Part shown: one piece after another, positions 20,068-29,852 of the stretch
Numbering within the stretch: the first letter of the stretch is position 1
Layout: the number at the start of each line of letters is the position of its first letter
NCBI GenBank assembly: GCA_022824025.1
Contig: JAJEBF010000020.1
Span: 1-47,962 of the forward strand
DNA: 47,962 bases
Origin: Caldilineaceae bacterium
GTDB taxonomy: Bacteria > Chloroflexota > Anaerolineae > Caldilineales > Caldilineaceae
Direction of reading: 5' to 3'
Translations under genes and position numbers: made by a program
The notes under the pieces: generated by a model
Told to the model about the DNA's origin: nothing
Seen by the model: the letters and a program-made list of their open reading frames with translations, nothing else
Database searches by the model: none

Positions 20068-20459
20068 TCAATTGTTCGTGCGAATATAGCAGAGGCCGCG
20101 GGGGATGTCAAATTTTGAGGGGAGTTGTTTCGGCCGGGCTGTGGGGAGACGGACCTGGCTCAAAGCCTGGGCATAGGTCAAAGCAACCTCACCCATTATT
20201 TTCTGAGTTTCCTGGACGGTGGATGTAACCCGCACTTTGGGCTGTTTCTGAAGTTCAGGAGTCGATACAGGACCAAAACAAGGAAGATACGTCATGCCCT
20301 CGGAGAATGAGGCGACTTCAAAGAACAGTTGGATGGCCTCTTCCAAGTATGCTCGCGCCTCGTCAACCGTTTCCCCTGACTTGCTATCTCCAAGTCTTCG
20401 CAATGGGATACGTACCAGTTATCCTCCCGCCAGATTGAGCGCTTGAGCACCCATTCCAT
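20068..20459 (-). pseudogene. HicB-like antitoxin gene with a frameshift
   Basis: From the ATG at 20457-20459 (AAGGAG ten bases upstream) the product reads MEWVLKRSIWREDNWYVSHC then EDLEIASQG, the start of a HicB-type RNase-H-like antitoxin. At that point the frame breaks: the adjacent frame continues GETVDEARAYLEEAIQLFFE, which is the next part of the same fold. Loss of one G in a short G run near 20390 explains it. The continuing frame runs to 20068 with a C-terminal extension. No HicA toxin gene is next to it, so it looks like an orphan remnant. A sequencing error in the G run cannot be excluded. Confidence 0.7.
20083..20111 (-). promoter_or_regulatory. Sigma70-type promoter of lysC-hom-asd
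   Basis: On the minus strand TTGACA (20106-20111) and TATATT (20083-20088) are separated by exactly 17 bases, about 27 bases ahead of the first riboswitch base. This places the transcript start just upstream of the aptamer. The promoter lies inside the end of the broken hicB-like gene. Confidence 0.85.
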
Positions 20460-20503
20460 TCCGATCATTCTCCTTCTGTGAGCATGCCCAGCGTTGCGGT
20501 CGG

Positions 20504-20989
20504 TCAGATATCCCCCCGCGCCCACCGCGCCAGCGCCTTATCCGCCGCGCCAATTTCCTCCACCGACCGGTAATAGTGCCGCTCCCACTCGCCCTCAGGC
20601 ATCCCCGTGAACAGCATCAGATTGAGCGGATACTCCTCCGTGTCGGCAACGCTCCGAAAGTCATCCCGGAACAGAAACGTCGGCTTGCCCAGCGCGATCG
20701 CCATCCCCATCTCGATCATCACCCCCTCGTCCGGCGGCACGCCGTTGACAACCGCAAAGATCGCGTCCGCCTCGCGTACATCCCGCAGGCAAAGCTGACC
20801 GACGTCATACGCCCAGCCCGGCTTCGTTCTGTCGATCTGCGCGCCCGCACGCGCAAACGGCTCCCACACATCCAGCCCCAGCGCGGCCACCGCCTCGATG
20901 AGCGGCGGCAGCAGCGCCCGCTGCTGGGCTGAAAAACCGTATGGGTTCGCCAGATAGACGCTCTTCCGTGCTTTTCCCGTCTGGGCCAT
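20504..20989 (-). CDS. Nucleoside 2-deoxyribosyltransferase
   Basis: The 161-residue protein reads SVYLANPYGFS, then DVWEPFARAG, LRDVREADAIFAVVNG, PDEGVMIEMGMAIALGKP and FRDDFRS. These match the nucleoside 2-deoxyribosyltransferase family: the DEG..xE segment holds the catalytic glutamate, and the C-terminal NLMLFTG region completes the active site. The enzyme exchanges bases on deoxyribonucleosides or hydrolyses dNMPs in salvage. CGGAGA precedes the ATG. It lies 118 bases after carB and just ahead of the hicB relic on the same strand. Confidence 0.88.
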   Translation of the reverse strand: MAQTGKARKSVYLANPYGFSAQQRALLPPLIEAVAALGLDVWEPFARAGAQIDRTKPGWAYDVGQLCLRDVREADAIFAVVNGVPPDEGVMIEMGMAIALGKPTFLFRDDFRSVADTEEYPLNLMLFTGMPEGEWERHYYRSVEEIGAADKALARWARGDI

Positions 20990-21107
20990 GTTATTCTCCG
21001 CCTTGGAATGCGTGATGAGAAGGTTGTCCCGCGCCGCGGCGTCGCCAGTTTTTCGCCAAGGAGATTCTGGCGCCAGTAGTCAGGTGCGACCCGCCGCCCG
21101 CCGAAGC

Positions 21108-24100
21108 TCAACGCCGCGCCCGCGCATAGTGTGTCTGCAGACTGAGCACGTTCAGCTCGGCCGCCATCATCGCGCGGATCCCGCTTACCGCTGCCTGCGC
21201 CGCCGAAAGCGTCGTGATCAACGGGATCTCCATGCGCGTGGCCAGCGTCCGGATCTTCTGGCCGTCCGCGCGGCTGTGCGGCCCAAGCGGCGTGTTGATG
21301 ATCAGATCGATCTTGCCGTCCCGCATCGCGTCCAGCGTCGTATAGGACCCGTTGCCCGCGCCGTGACCCTGGCGATTACGGGACGAGCCGTTACCGGCTG
21401 CCTCCGTAGCCGCCGCCTTGCGCAGAACGACCACCGGTAGGCCCACACGCTGGATCAGCGCGGCCGTGCCCTCCGTCGCGTAAAGGGAGAAACCCATGCG
21501 GCTGAAATCGCGCGCCAGCTTGAGCGCCGCGCCCTTGTCGTAATCGTTCACCGTGATCAACACGCCGCCGTCGACCGGCAACCGGTACTCCGCCCCCAAC
21601 TGGCTCTTGGCAAACGCGTGGCCGAAGTTGTGCGCATGGCCCATCACCTCGCCCGTCGAGCGCATCTCCGGCCCCAGCAGCGTATCCGCGCCGCTCAGCT
21701 TCTTCCACGGCAGAACAGCCTCCTTGACGAAAAAGCCCTGCACCTCCGGCTCTTCCTCCAAACCCACCTCCGCCAGCGACTTGCCCGCCATCACCCGCGC
21801 CGCCAGTTTCGCCAGGGGAACGCCCGTCGCCTTGCTGACAAAGGGCACCGTGCGGCTGGCGCGCGGGTTCACCTCGATCACGTACACAACGTCATCCTTG
21901 ATCGCGTACTGCACGTTCATCAGCCCGCGCACACCCAGAGCCAGCCCCAGCTTCTCCGTGTACTCGCGAATGATGCTCAAATGGTAGCCGCTGATCTTGT
22001 ACGGCGGCAGCACGCACGCGCTGTCTCCGCTGTGGATGCCCGCCTCCTCGATATGCTGCAGGATGCCGCCGATCACCACCCGCCCGCCGTCCGAGATCGC
22101 GTCAACATCGACCTCGTAGGCGTCCTCCAGAAACTGGTCCACCAGGATCGCAACATCCTGGCCGCTGGTCGTCATCTCCCTGTCCACGTCGACCGCGTGG
22201 GCCATGTAGTGGCGCAGGCTCTCCTCGTCGTCCACGATCGCCATCGCCCGCCCGCCCAGCACGTATGAAGGACGCACCACCAACGGATAGCCGATGCGGG
22301 CCGCAATCGACAGCGCCTGCTCAGTGCTGTCCGCGATTCCGTTGGCGGGAGCGGGAATGTCCAGCTCCTCCAGCAACGCGCTGAACCTCTCTCGATCCTC
22401 CGCCAGCTCAATCGCCTCCGGCTGCGTGCCGAGAATGGGTACGCCCGCGGCCTGCAGCCCTGCCGCCAGGTTCAACGGCGTCTGCCCCCCATACTGGACC
22501 AGCGCCCGCACCCGCGCACCGCCCTCCGCCTCCCGCTGATAGATGTGCAGCACATCCTCCAGGAACAGCGGCTCAAAATAGAGCCGGTCGCTCGTATCAT
22601 AGTCGGTGCTGACCGTCTCCGGGTTGCAGTTGATCATCACCGTCTCGTAGCCCATCTCCTGCAGCGCGAAGCTTGCATGGCAGCAGCAGTAGTCGAACTC
22701 GATTCCCTGGCCGATGCGGTTGGGCCCGCCGCCCAGAATGATCACCTTGTCACGCGCTGTCGGCGGCGCCTCGCCCTCGCTCTCATAGCTGCTGTAAAGA
22801 TAGGGCGTGTACGCCGCAAACTCCGCCGCGCAGGTGTCCACCTGATGGTAGGTCGGCGCAACCCCCATACGCTGGCGCAGGCCGCGCACGTCCGCTTCGC
22901 TCAACGGCACGGCGCGGGCGGCCTCCTCTCCCTCCCCGCTCGCCGCTGCTTCGTTGACGATGCGGGCCAGCTGCGCATCGCTGAATCCCATCCGCTTGGC
23001 CCGCCGCAGCGTCCACGCATCCAGATCGCCCTGCCTCTCGATGGAAACCTGGAAGCGGGCAATCTCCTGCATCTGCGCCACAAACCAGGGATCGTAAATC
23101 TCGGAACAGGCCCGCAACGCCGCCTCGCCGGCCTGTCCTTCTTCCGCGTCGTCTCCGCCCGCAACTCCCCGCTCCGCCTCCAGCAGACGCTCAAAAACGG
23201 CAAATAGCCGGTCCCGGTTGGGCACGCGCAGCAGGTCCGCGGCCTCTGCATCAGGCCCATACCCCTTCAACTGACCACTGCTGTCGCGGGTCAAGGGCCC
23301 CAGCCCGTCGCGCCCGATCTCAAGGCTGCGCACGCCCTTCTGCAGCGCCTCCTTGAACGTGCGCCCTATCGCCATCACCTCGCCCACCGACTTCATTTGC
23401 GGCCCCAGCTCCCGGTCCACGCCGGGGAACTTCTCGAACGCCCAGCGCGGGATCTTGACCACCACGTAGTCGATCGAAGGCTCGAACGCCGCCACCGTCT
23501 CCTGCGTGATGTCATTCTTGAGCTCATCCAGCGTATAGCCAACAGCCAGCTTGGCCGCCAGCTTGGCGATCGGGAATCCGGTCGCCTTCGACGCCAGCGC
23601 GCTCGAACGCGAGACACGCGGGTTCATTTCGATAATAACCACCCGCCCCGAATCAGGATCGACCGCGAACTGTACGTTGCTGCCCCCCGTCTCCACGCCC
23701 ACCGCCCGCATCACCAACCGCGCCTGGTCCCGCAACCGCTGGTACTCCTTGTCCGTCAGCGTCTGCGACGGCGCCACCGTGATGCTGTCGCCGGTGTGGA
23801 CGCCCATCGGGTCCAGGTTCTCGATCGAGCAGACCACGACAAAATTGTCGGCGCGGTCCCGCATCACCTCCAGCTCATACTCCTTCCACCCGATCAGCGA
23901 CTCCTCCACCAGAACCGTATTCACCGGGCTCTCGCGCAGCCCCCATTCCACCTTTTCGTCGAACTCCTCCTGCGTGAAGACGGTGCCCGCGCCGCTGCCG
24001 CCCAACGTAAAGCTGGGACGAATGAAAATGGGGAAACGCCCAATCACGGTCTCGAAAATCTCGCGCGCCTCCTCGAGCGTATGCGCAATGCGGCTGCGCG

Positions 24101-24530
24101 GCGATTCCAGCCCCACCTCGGTCATCGCCCGCTTGAACAGGTCGCGATCCTCCGCCACCTGCATCGCACGCAGGTTCGCGCCGATCAGCTCCACCCCGTA
24201 CCGTTCCAGAATGCCCTGCTCCGCCAGCGCCACCGCCAGGTTGAGCCCGGTCTGCCCGCCCACCGTCGGCAGCAGCGCGTCCGGCCGCTCCTCCGCGATG
24301 ATCTTCTCCAACAGCTCGACCGTGAGTGGCTCCACGTAGGTGGCGTCAGCCATCTCCGGGTCGGTCATTATCGTCGCCGGATTGGAGTTGACGAGAACAA
24401 CGCGGTACCCCTCCGCCCTCAGCGCCTTGCACGCCTGCGCGCCCGAATAGTCGAACTCGCAGGCCTGGCCGATCACAATCGGGCCGGAACCGATGATCAG
24501 AATCGAGGAAATGTCCGTGCGCTTGGGCAT
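21108..24530 (-). CDS. carB: Carbamoyl-phosphate synthase large subunit
   Basis: The start is set at the ATG at 24528-24530, giving the family N terminus [20 protein letters not shown]; a reading from 24584 adds 18 unrelated residues. At about 1,140 aa it is somewhat longer than the usual 1,070. Two ATP-grasp halves are seen (QACEFDYSG..; [12 protein letters not shown]..), with an oligomerisation domain between and a C-terminal MGS-like allosteric domain. Extra residues are found in a Glu/Gly-rich insert in the middle ([18 protein letters not shown]) and a Gly/Asn-rich insert in the MGS domain ([20 protein letters not shown]). The enzyme makes carbamoyl phosphate for pyrimidines and arginine. 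carA is not in the window. Confidence 0.97.
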   Translation of the reverse strand: MPKRTDISSILIIGSGPIVIGQACEFDYSGAQACKALRAEGYRVVLVNSNPATIMTDPEMADATYVEPLTVELLEKIIAEERPDALLPTVGGQTGLNLAVALAEQGILERYGVELIGANLRAMQVAEDRDLFKRAMTEVGLESPRSRIAHTLEEAREIFETVIGRFPIFIRPSFTLGGSGAGTVFTQEEFDEKVEWGLRESPVNTVLVEESLIGWKEYELEVMRDRADNFVVVCSIENLDPMGVHTGDSITVAPSQTLTDKEYQRLRDQARLVMRAVGVETGGSNVQFAVDPDSGRVVIIEMNPRVSRSSALASKATGFPIAKLAAKLAVGYTLDELKNDITQETVAAFEPSIDYVVVKIPRWAFEKFPGVDRELGPQMKSVGEVMAIGRTFKEALQKGVRSLEIGRDGLGPLTRDSSGQLKGYGPDAEAADLLRVPNRDRLFAVFERLLEAERGVAGGDDAEEGQAGEAALRACSEIYDPWFVAQMQEIARFQVSIERQGDLDAWTLRRAKRMGFSDAQLARIVNEAAASGEGEEAARAVPLSEADVRGLRQRMGVAPTYHQVDTCAAEFAAYTPYLYSSYESEGEAPPTARDKVIILGGGPNRIGQGIEFDYCCCHASFALQEMGYETVMINCNPETVSTDYDTSDRLYFEPLFLEDVLHIYQREAEGGARVRALVQYGGQTPLNLAAGLQAAGVPILGTQPEAIELAEDRERFSALLEELDIPAPANGIADSTEQALSIAARIGYPLVVRPSYVLGGRAMAIVDDEESLRHYMAHAVDVDREMTTSGQDVAILVDQFLEDAYEVDVDAISDGGRVVIGGILQHIEEAGIHSGDSACVLPPYKISGYHLSIIREYTEKLGLALGVRGLMNVQYAIKDDVVYVIEVNPRASRTVPFVSKATGVPLAKLAARVMAGKSLAEVGLEEEPEVQGFFVKEAVLPWKKLSGADTLLGPEMRSTGEVMGHAHNFGHAFAKSQLGAEYRLPVDGGVLITVNDYDKGAALKLARDFSRMGFSLYATEGTAALIQRVGLPVVVLRKAAATEAAGNGSSRNRQGHGAGNGSYTTLDAMRDGKIDLIINTPLGPHSRADGQKIRTLATRMEIPLITTLSAAQAAVSGIRAMMAAELNVLSLQTHYARARR

Positions 24531-24696
24531 TTGGTAAGACCTTTGCGTTCGTCTGTTGGCAGCCCCATCCTGTCGATGGCGCAACCCGTGCTAAAATAGG
24601 TGTCTGCCGCTCCCCATTCCCGTCCGGGCGCGAAGCAGTGGCAGCAATGCCGGCGGTCGAAGTCCCCGCCTCACCAAAACATAAGGAGATTGTAAC

Positions 24697-25392
24697 GTGA
24701 CAGATCGCGACTCAGCAAAACAGACCCGCCCCCATCAGGCCGCAACCGCGCTGTCGGGAGTGGCGGTCGTGGTCGTGGCCGCCTACATCGCCGCGCAGAT
24801 GGCGGCCGACATCGCCAGCCTGAAGATCGGCGTCATCGCCGGCCTCGCCGTCGACATGGGCGCCTTCGTCTATCCCTTAACCTTCACACTGCGCGACCTT
24901 GTCCACAAAACGCTCGGCAAGCGCAACGCCCAGGTTCTCATCGTCGCCGCGGCTGTCATCAATCTGGGGATGGTACTCTACCTCATGTGGTCCGCATCCG
25001 TACCCAGCGCCCCCAACTCCTTTGGCGGCGCCGAGTTCAGCGCCATCTTCGCCCCGCTATGGCGCATCGTCTGCGCCTCCATCATCGCCGAACTGGTCAG
25101 CGAGCTGGTCGACACCGAGATCTACCACCTCTTCGTCAGCCGCGTCACCACTCGTTTCCAGTGGCTGCGCGTCCTCGTCAGCAACTCCGTCAGCGTCCCC
25201 ATCGACAACCTGCTTTTCGTCCTCATCGCCTTCTCGCCCCTCGCCTTTCTCGGCGCGCAGCTCGTCGACTCCTGGGCCGCCGCCTGGGAGATCTTCCTCT
25301 TCAACCTGCTTGTCAAATACGGGGTGACCCTGGTCAGTATGCCGCTGATCTATCTGACGCCCGACCGGGACTGGGCGCGTGAAGGAGTCTGA
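24697..25392 (+). CDS. yhhQ: Queuosine-precursor transporter (YhhQ family)
   Basis: The 231-aa integral membrane protein begins at a GTG (24697-24699) with AAGGAG eight bases upstream. About six hydrophobic segments are seen. Family signatures are DMGAFVYPLTFTLRDLVHK, IIAELVSELVDTEIY and SNSVSVPIDNLLF. Members import 7-cyano- or 7-aminomethyl-7-deazaguanine, or queuine, for queuosine in tRNA. It is divergent from carB and has no queuosine gene beside it, consistent with salvage from outside. A GGCGG/CCGCC stem with an A-rich tail before the start was examined as a preQ1 riboswitch and not accepted. Confidence 0.9.
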   Translation: MTDRDSAKQTRPHQAATALSGVAVVVVAAYIAAQMAADIASLKIGVIAGLAVDMGAFVYPLTFTLRDLVHKTLGKRNAQVLIVAAAVINLGMVLYLMWSASVPSAPNSFGGAEFSAIFAPLWRIVCASIIAELVSELVDTEIYHLFVSRVTTRFQWLRVLVSNSVSVPIDNLLFVLIAFSPLAFLGAQLVDSWAAAWEIFLFNLLVKYGVTLVSMPLIYLTPDRDWAREGV

Positions 25393-25446
25393 GTAGGAAG
25401 CCGGTGACAAAATACTCCTTATGACACATAAATCTCAAAATTTGCG

Positions 25447-27933
25447 TTATTTGTCACGATTCAGCAAGTGCCACACGTTTTGCTGCGTGTACGGATAGCC
25501 CTTAACGGTGCGATAGCCTTCGTCATTTAGTTTCCCTGCAATTTTGGCCATTGTAAGCCCTTGTTCGCGCAGCCTGTGTGCTTTGGCTTTCGCCTGGGCT
25601 ATTTGTTTACCTGCTCTGCTACCCATTCGCCTTGGTTTTCTAGTACGTCTTGTTTCGCCGGGGTTCGGCTCAGCGCTCCATCGTTTGAGCATCTGGGCCA
25701 TCTGCCCTGCCCCAATCATACGCCCTTCCCTGGTGCCGAAATCTCTGTTGAATAGTTCTTCAGCAACTTGCCTAGCGTTATTTCCAGCGCGAGAGAGTCT
25801 CAGTGCGAGTTTCTTGAGTTGCTCAGGATGTGTCGCCGTGCTCTTGCTGGCACCGTAAGGTCGTTTATCAGATTGTGAACTTCCATTGCTTGATCGTTTG
25901 CCTCGTGTGTTCTTTTGAGAAGCTATTGGAGTTGCTTCGTCATTTGCACCGGGTAATAGGTTGACATCCTGCGCTGCTTGACGTAACAGGTCCATTACTC
26001 TATCACGTGCTCCTTCGAAAACCAGACTCCTGTCAATAGGCTTATTTTCCAGCAGAGCAAGTTCACTCTGCCAGGACAGCATTTCCTTCCGCTGGTTATC
26101 TTCCCATTCATTGAACATACGATACTCTTGCGGTTTGCTTTGGGGGGTCTTGTCAACAGGAAGGTTAGAAATGAATTCTCCAAACATAGATTCCAAATGG
26201 GCATCGTCGGCCAATTTCGACTCGCGTTCTTCAATGGCCTTACGTAGTTTACGCTGGCGCTCCTCTTCAGGACCCATTACCTTTGTCCGCTCCCCCTCAA
26301 GGAATCGTCGGAGAATCCAGTAGAGGTTCCACCGTCCGAGACAATCGGCTAAATAGGGACCATATCTGCTCTCTAAGTCCTTCAGACCCATCTCATAGAA
26401 ATCTTCATGGTGCTGAATGGCCTCCAAATCATTTGCCAAGCTAACGCCAAATTCTCCTTCCAACACCGCCAAGAAATCTTGGTACTGCCCAAGAGACTGA
26501 TTGATCAAGTCGGGTTCCGACTCAACATGCCTTGTAGATAGCATTTCTTCCTCCTTCCCTTCTAACTCGGCCAATGCTGATTCTAAAGGTTCACTGATAG
26601 GCAATTTAGCCTCAATATGAGCATCCCGGTGACACAAATCGCATACAAATTCGTGCGCGTCCCCGCACTGCTTTTCCAGGCTCCAACGCTTCCACGCGCG
26701 CCATGTCCCGCAACGGCTACACTCCTTGCCAAACGGTTCGCCACAGGTCTGACAAGCATGGCTGGCGGCAGGAGATATGGAATTGCAGCTGTCACACCAG
26801 ACAGTCACGGCATCGCCTACTTCTTCCTGCACTGCCCGTGGTTTCAGGGACCATTCACGGTCGTCCTCGGGCAGCCCGTGGACCTCTGCGTTTGCCGCCA
26901 AATCAAGAATCAAACAGTTACCGTTGTTTTCTTTCGGGCGCAGACCTCGGCCCACCATCTGCAAATAAAGTGTCAAACTCTTGGTAGGCCGGGTGATTAC
27001 CACACAGGAGGCGTCCGGCAGATCGAAACCCTCGGTGGCAACGGCAACGTTGACGAGAACTCTTAGATTTCCTCTTCTAAAAGCAGTGATAAGCCTGGCT
27101 CGTTCTTCATCCCCGGTTTCACCGAGCATAACGCCGGCGGGCACGCCCCCATCCCTGAAAACGGCTTCCAGATTATGGGCATGATCAACCGAAACCGCAT
27201 AGACGATGGTCTGACGGTCCTGGGCGTGCTCTTGCCAGAACTTGAGTGCTCCGGCCGTCATGATATGGTCCTGGTTTGCCGCTACGATGCCGGAGTCCGT
27301 GAAATCTCCGTCCATGCCAACCGCGCCGCCGCGGATAATCCACTGGGAAGAGGGCCTGAGAACCTGAGCGCCGGACAAATGATTGCCGGACTGCAAGTCA
27401 ACAACGGCCGGGCCACAGAGCAACGCGTCGAAAAGGTGGTCGAATCCTTCCTTGTGGGACAAGCGCCAGGGGGTAGCAGTCATCCCCAGTATGCGTCCGG
27501 GCCACTGTTGCATAGCTCGCGTCCAGCCATCCGCGGAAGCATGATGGGCCTCGTCAATGATCATCAGATCGTCGGCGTCATATTTTGGCCACACGTTAGC
27601 TCTGGCGGTGCGGCGACTCACAGTCTGGGCCATCAGGATGGTGACACCGTTCTGCCTCGCCGGGGCATCCTCGCCAGGATTCCAGCGAACATCGACACTT
27701 GCCGCTACATTGGTGTTTACTAGCAGATCACGAGTCTGTGCGGCCAGTTCCTTGCGATGGGTCAGCCAGACGGCTTTTCGTCCGTCTTTGAGAAACGCAT
27801 TCAGCAACGCCCCGGCAATAACGGTCTTGCCGCCGCCGGTAGGGAGCTGCATCATTACGCGCGCCTTTTCGGAATATAGGGCGGCCTGAACCCCATCTAC
27901 CAAGTTTTTCTGGTAATCGCGGAGTTGTATCAT
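25447..27933 (-). CDS. RadD-like SF2 helicase with zinc fingers and resolvase-like C-terminal repeats
   Basis: The 828-residue protein has SF2 motifs in order: Q-motif region RDYQKNLV, Walker A LPTGGGKT (30-37), DEAH (127-130), TATP (152-155) and motif VI QMVGRGLRP (325-333). Cys-rich zinc modules (CDSCN, CQTC, CSRC, CDLC) lie at about 380-434, as in RadD/YejH-type proteins. A long helical middle follows. The C terminus holds two units that look like the helix-turn-helix of serine recombinases: LALRLSRAGNNARQVAEELF, and LREQGLTMAKIAGKLNDEGY ending RTVKGYPYTQQNVWHLL. The gene is clearly poorer in G+C than its neighbours, suggesting transfer. Role (repair or defence) is inference; helicase and zinc assignments are firm. 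Confidence 0.88.
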   Translation of the reverse strand: MIQLRDYQKNLVDGVQAALYSEKARVMMQLPTGGGKTVIAGALLNAFLKDGRKAVWLTHRKELAAQTRDLLVNTNVAASVDVRWNPGEDAPARQNGVTILMAQTVSRRTARANVWPKYDADDLMIIDEAHHASADGWTRAMQQWPGRILGMTATPWRLSHKEGFDHLFDALLCGPAVVDLQSGNHLSGAQVLRPSSQWIIRGGAVGMDGDFTDSGIVAANQDHIMTAGALKFWQEHAQDRQTIVYAVSVDHAHNLEAVFRDGGVPAGVMLGETGDEERARLITAFRRGNLRVLVNVAVATEGFDLPDASCVVITRPTKSLTLYLQMVGRGLRPKENNGNCLILDLAANAEVHGLPEDDREWSLKPRAVQEEVGDAVTVWCDSCNSISPAASHACQTCGEPFGKECSRCGTWRAWKRWSLEKQCGDAHEFVCDLCHRDAHIEAKLPISEPLESALAELEGKEEEMLSTRHVESEPDLINQSLGQYQDFLAVLEGEFGVSLANDLEAIQHHEDFYEMGLKDLESRYGPYLADCLGRWNLYWILRRFLEGERTKVMGPEEERQRKLRKAIEERESKLADDAHLESMFGEFISNLPVDKTPQSKPQEYRMFNEWEDNQRKEMLSWQSELALLENKPIDRSLVFEGARDRVMDLLRQAAQDVNLLPGANDEATPIASQKNTRGKRSSNGSSQSDKRPYGASKSTATHPEQLKKLALRLSRAGNNARQVAEELFNRDFGTREGRMIGAGQMAQMLKRWSAEPNPGETRRTRKPRRMGSRAGKQIAQAKAKAHRLREQGLTMAKIAGKLNDEGYRTVKGYPYTQQNVWHLLNRDK

Positions 27934-28174
27934 TACGAGTGTAGGAGATTCAGAGTAGATGACGGAGGATTGTAAGTCTAAACTTAGGCATGGTCAACAT
28001 TCATGCAGTGCTGAGAAGAGAGATCAGTTTCCTCATCCCAAGAGACGACATATCCCGTGCGCATGGTATACTTAACTGGGCCACCGGCCAGTCATTCACC
28101 CCCCCGACTGTCGAGCCCCAACAGCTGACCCAAAGCGGAAGCCCCGCGTCCAAAGAATCGCCGAGTTCCCGAAC

Positions 28175-28735
28175 ATGCTATCCATCAAACCCGACCACTG
28201 GATCCGCCAAAAAGCCAAAGAATGCGGGCTGATCGAGCCGTTCGAGGAAAGACAAGTGCGCGAAGGCGTGGTCTCCTACGGCCTCAGCAGCTTCGGCTAC
28301 GACATCCGCGTCGCCAAAGAGTTCCGCATCTTTACCCCCGCCACCGGCGAACTCACCGTCATCGATCCCAAAGCGGTCGACGAACGCGCCCTGCAGAGCT
28401 ACCACGGAGACGACTGCATCATCCCGCCCAACAGCTTCGCCCTCGCCCGCACCATCGAGTACTTCCGCATCCCGCGCAACGTGCTCGCCATCTGTGTCGG
28501 CAAATCCACCTACGCCCGCTGCGGCATCATCGTGAACGTGACGCCCTTCGAGCCGGAGTGGGAAGGCTACGTCACTATCGAAATCAGCAACACAACCCCT
28601 CTCCCCGCCCGCATCTACGCCGGCGAAGGCATCGCCCAGGTCCTCTTCTTCGAAGGCGAAGCCCCCGAAGTCTCCTACGCCGACCGCAACGGCAAGTACC
28701 AGAAACAGTCCGGCATCACCCTGCCCCGCCTCTAG
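28175..28735 (+). CDS. dcd: dCTP deaminase
   Basis: 186 aa, standard size. Seen are [17 protein letters not shown] near the N terminus, [19 protein letters not shown] (Ser and Arg for triphosphate and base binding, catalytic Glu in the FEPEWEG segment) and [12 protein letters not shown]. The enzyme forms a trimer and deaminates dCTP to dUTP for thymidylate synthesis. The ribosome site is weak (GAG). It is divergent from the helicase gene and converges with the amidohydrolase gene. Confidence 0.97.
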   Translation: MLSIKPDHWIRQKAKECGLIEPFEERQVREGVVSYGLSSFGYDIRVAKEFRIFTPATGELTVIDPKAVDERALQSYHGDDCIIPPNSFALARTIEYFRIPRNVLAICVGKSTYARCGIIVNVTPFEPEWEGYVTIEISNTTPLPARIYAGEGIAQVLFFEGEAPEVSYADRNGKYQKQSGITLPRL

Positions 28736-28798
28736 GCAAGAAGGCGAAGAGAAGTGAGGAGAGAGGACGCCCCTTCTCCTCATCCTGCCTGCGCCGCC

Positions 28799-29545
28799 CT
28801 ACAGCTCATAAATCGCACGCAAGTTCTCGCCCAGCACCAGCGCCTCATCCTCCGGCGAGAAGCCGGCCATCCGGATGCCGTTGACCCCATGTACGGCGAT
28901 GCCCGCCGGCGCATTCGAGCCAAACACAATCCGATCCGCGCCCAGCGCCCCGCTCTTCACGATCTCTGAGATCGTATACGGTTCCGCCGCCGCGATCAGC
29001 GTCGTGCCCAGATAGATGTTGGCGTTCTCCTGCGCCGCCTGCACCGCCGACCTGGTCCACTCCCGATAGCCCATGTGATCCATGATAATCGTCACCTGGG
29101 GATGGTTCCGGGCGATGTGAGCGATGTACTCCGGCGCGCAGCCGCTCATATGGGAGCCGGAGTGGATCGTCGCCGTTATGCCCAGCGAACGCGCCAGGTC
29201 CATCACCGGATCGACTGCGGTACTGTCCAGACGATAGCGGTGGCTGGCCGCCATCAACTTCACAGTGCGCGCCCCCCGCCGCACGCAGCTTTCCAGGTCC
29301 TCCAGCGCATCCGGCCCCATCGTCGGGTTCACCAGACAGCCGGGCAGAATACGCGGCTCGCCCGCCGCCGCATCCAGAACCGCTGCGTTGCCGGGCCGGG
29401 GATCCGGCGGCACACCCCCCTGAAAAACAACGCTCACGTCAATGCCGGCCTCGTCCGCATTCGCAAGCAACCCGGCCCGTCCATAGGGCTTTCCGTCAAA
29501 TTCCTCCGGCAAGTAGGATTCAAAATCGGCCACAAACTGACTCAT
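28799..29545 (-). CDS. Amidohydrolase-family protein with degenerate metal site
   Basis: The 248-aa TIM-barrel protein of the Amidohydro_2 group has ANADEAGIDVSVVF, RILPGCLVNPTMG, ITATIHSGSH, IIMDHMGYREW and DRIVFGSNAP. In active relatives the N terminus carries an HxH metal pair and the last motif is FGSDxP. Here the N terminus reads VADFESYLPEEFDG with no HxH, and the final Asp is Asn (FGSN). Two of the usual metal-site elements are therefore gone, while the middle histidines remain. The start has GGAGG upstream and no longer reading restores HxH. It may be a non-hydrolytic or differently acting paralogue. Confidence 0.85.
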   Translation of the reverse strand: MSQFVADFESYLPEEFDGKPYGRAGLLANADEAGIDVSVVFQGGVPPDPRPGNAAVLDAAAGEPRILPGCLVNPTMGPDALEDLESCVRRGARTVKLMAASHRYRLDSTAVDPVMDLARSLGITATIHSGSHMSGCAPEYIAHIARNHPQVTIIMDHMGYREWTRSAVQAAQENANIYLGTTLIAAAEPYTISEIVKSGALGADRIVFGSNAPAGIAVHGVNGIRMAGFSPEDEALVLGENLRAIYEL

Positions 29546-29852
29546 CTTCTGCCTCCATCATGAATGAATTACCTTTGCCTGCGCCGCCGCCGCCAACCCG
29601 GGCACGGTCGCGAGTAGCTTAGCCTAACGACGATCTCCTCAGCAGTCAAACACATCCTCCGCATCCCTCCGTGGATCGAGATCCGCTCCAGTGCCAGAGC
29701 AATGCTTCGCGTCGCTTTGCGGATCAAAAATATCCGTTCCCTGCCGTTCCCCTTTCCCCCTCCCGCGTTGCGCAAAGACGCGCACCCGTGCTATACAGTG
29801 CTCAACATCGCGCCGCAGCCAGCCCGAAACACACCCGCAACGGAGCAGCCGC

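Noticed and set aside
24640..24697. Possible preQ1 riboswitch ahead of the queuosine-precursor transporter
   Set aside because: A GGCGG/CCGCC stem and an A-rich tail are present, but the loop lacks the conserved C-U-A-G strand needed for the pseudoknot, and the tail does not fit the class I consensus.
27990..28232. 80-codon plus-strand frame ahead of dcd
   Set aside because: It overlaps the dcd start in another frame, has no ribosome site and no family resemblance.
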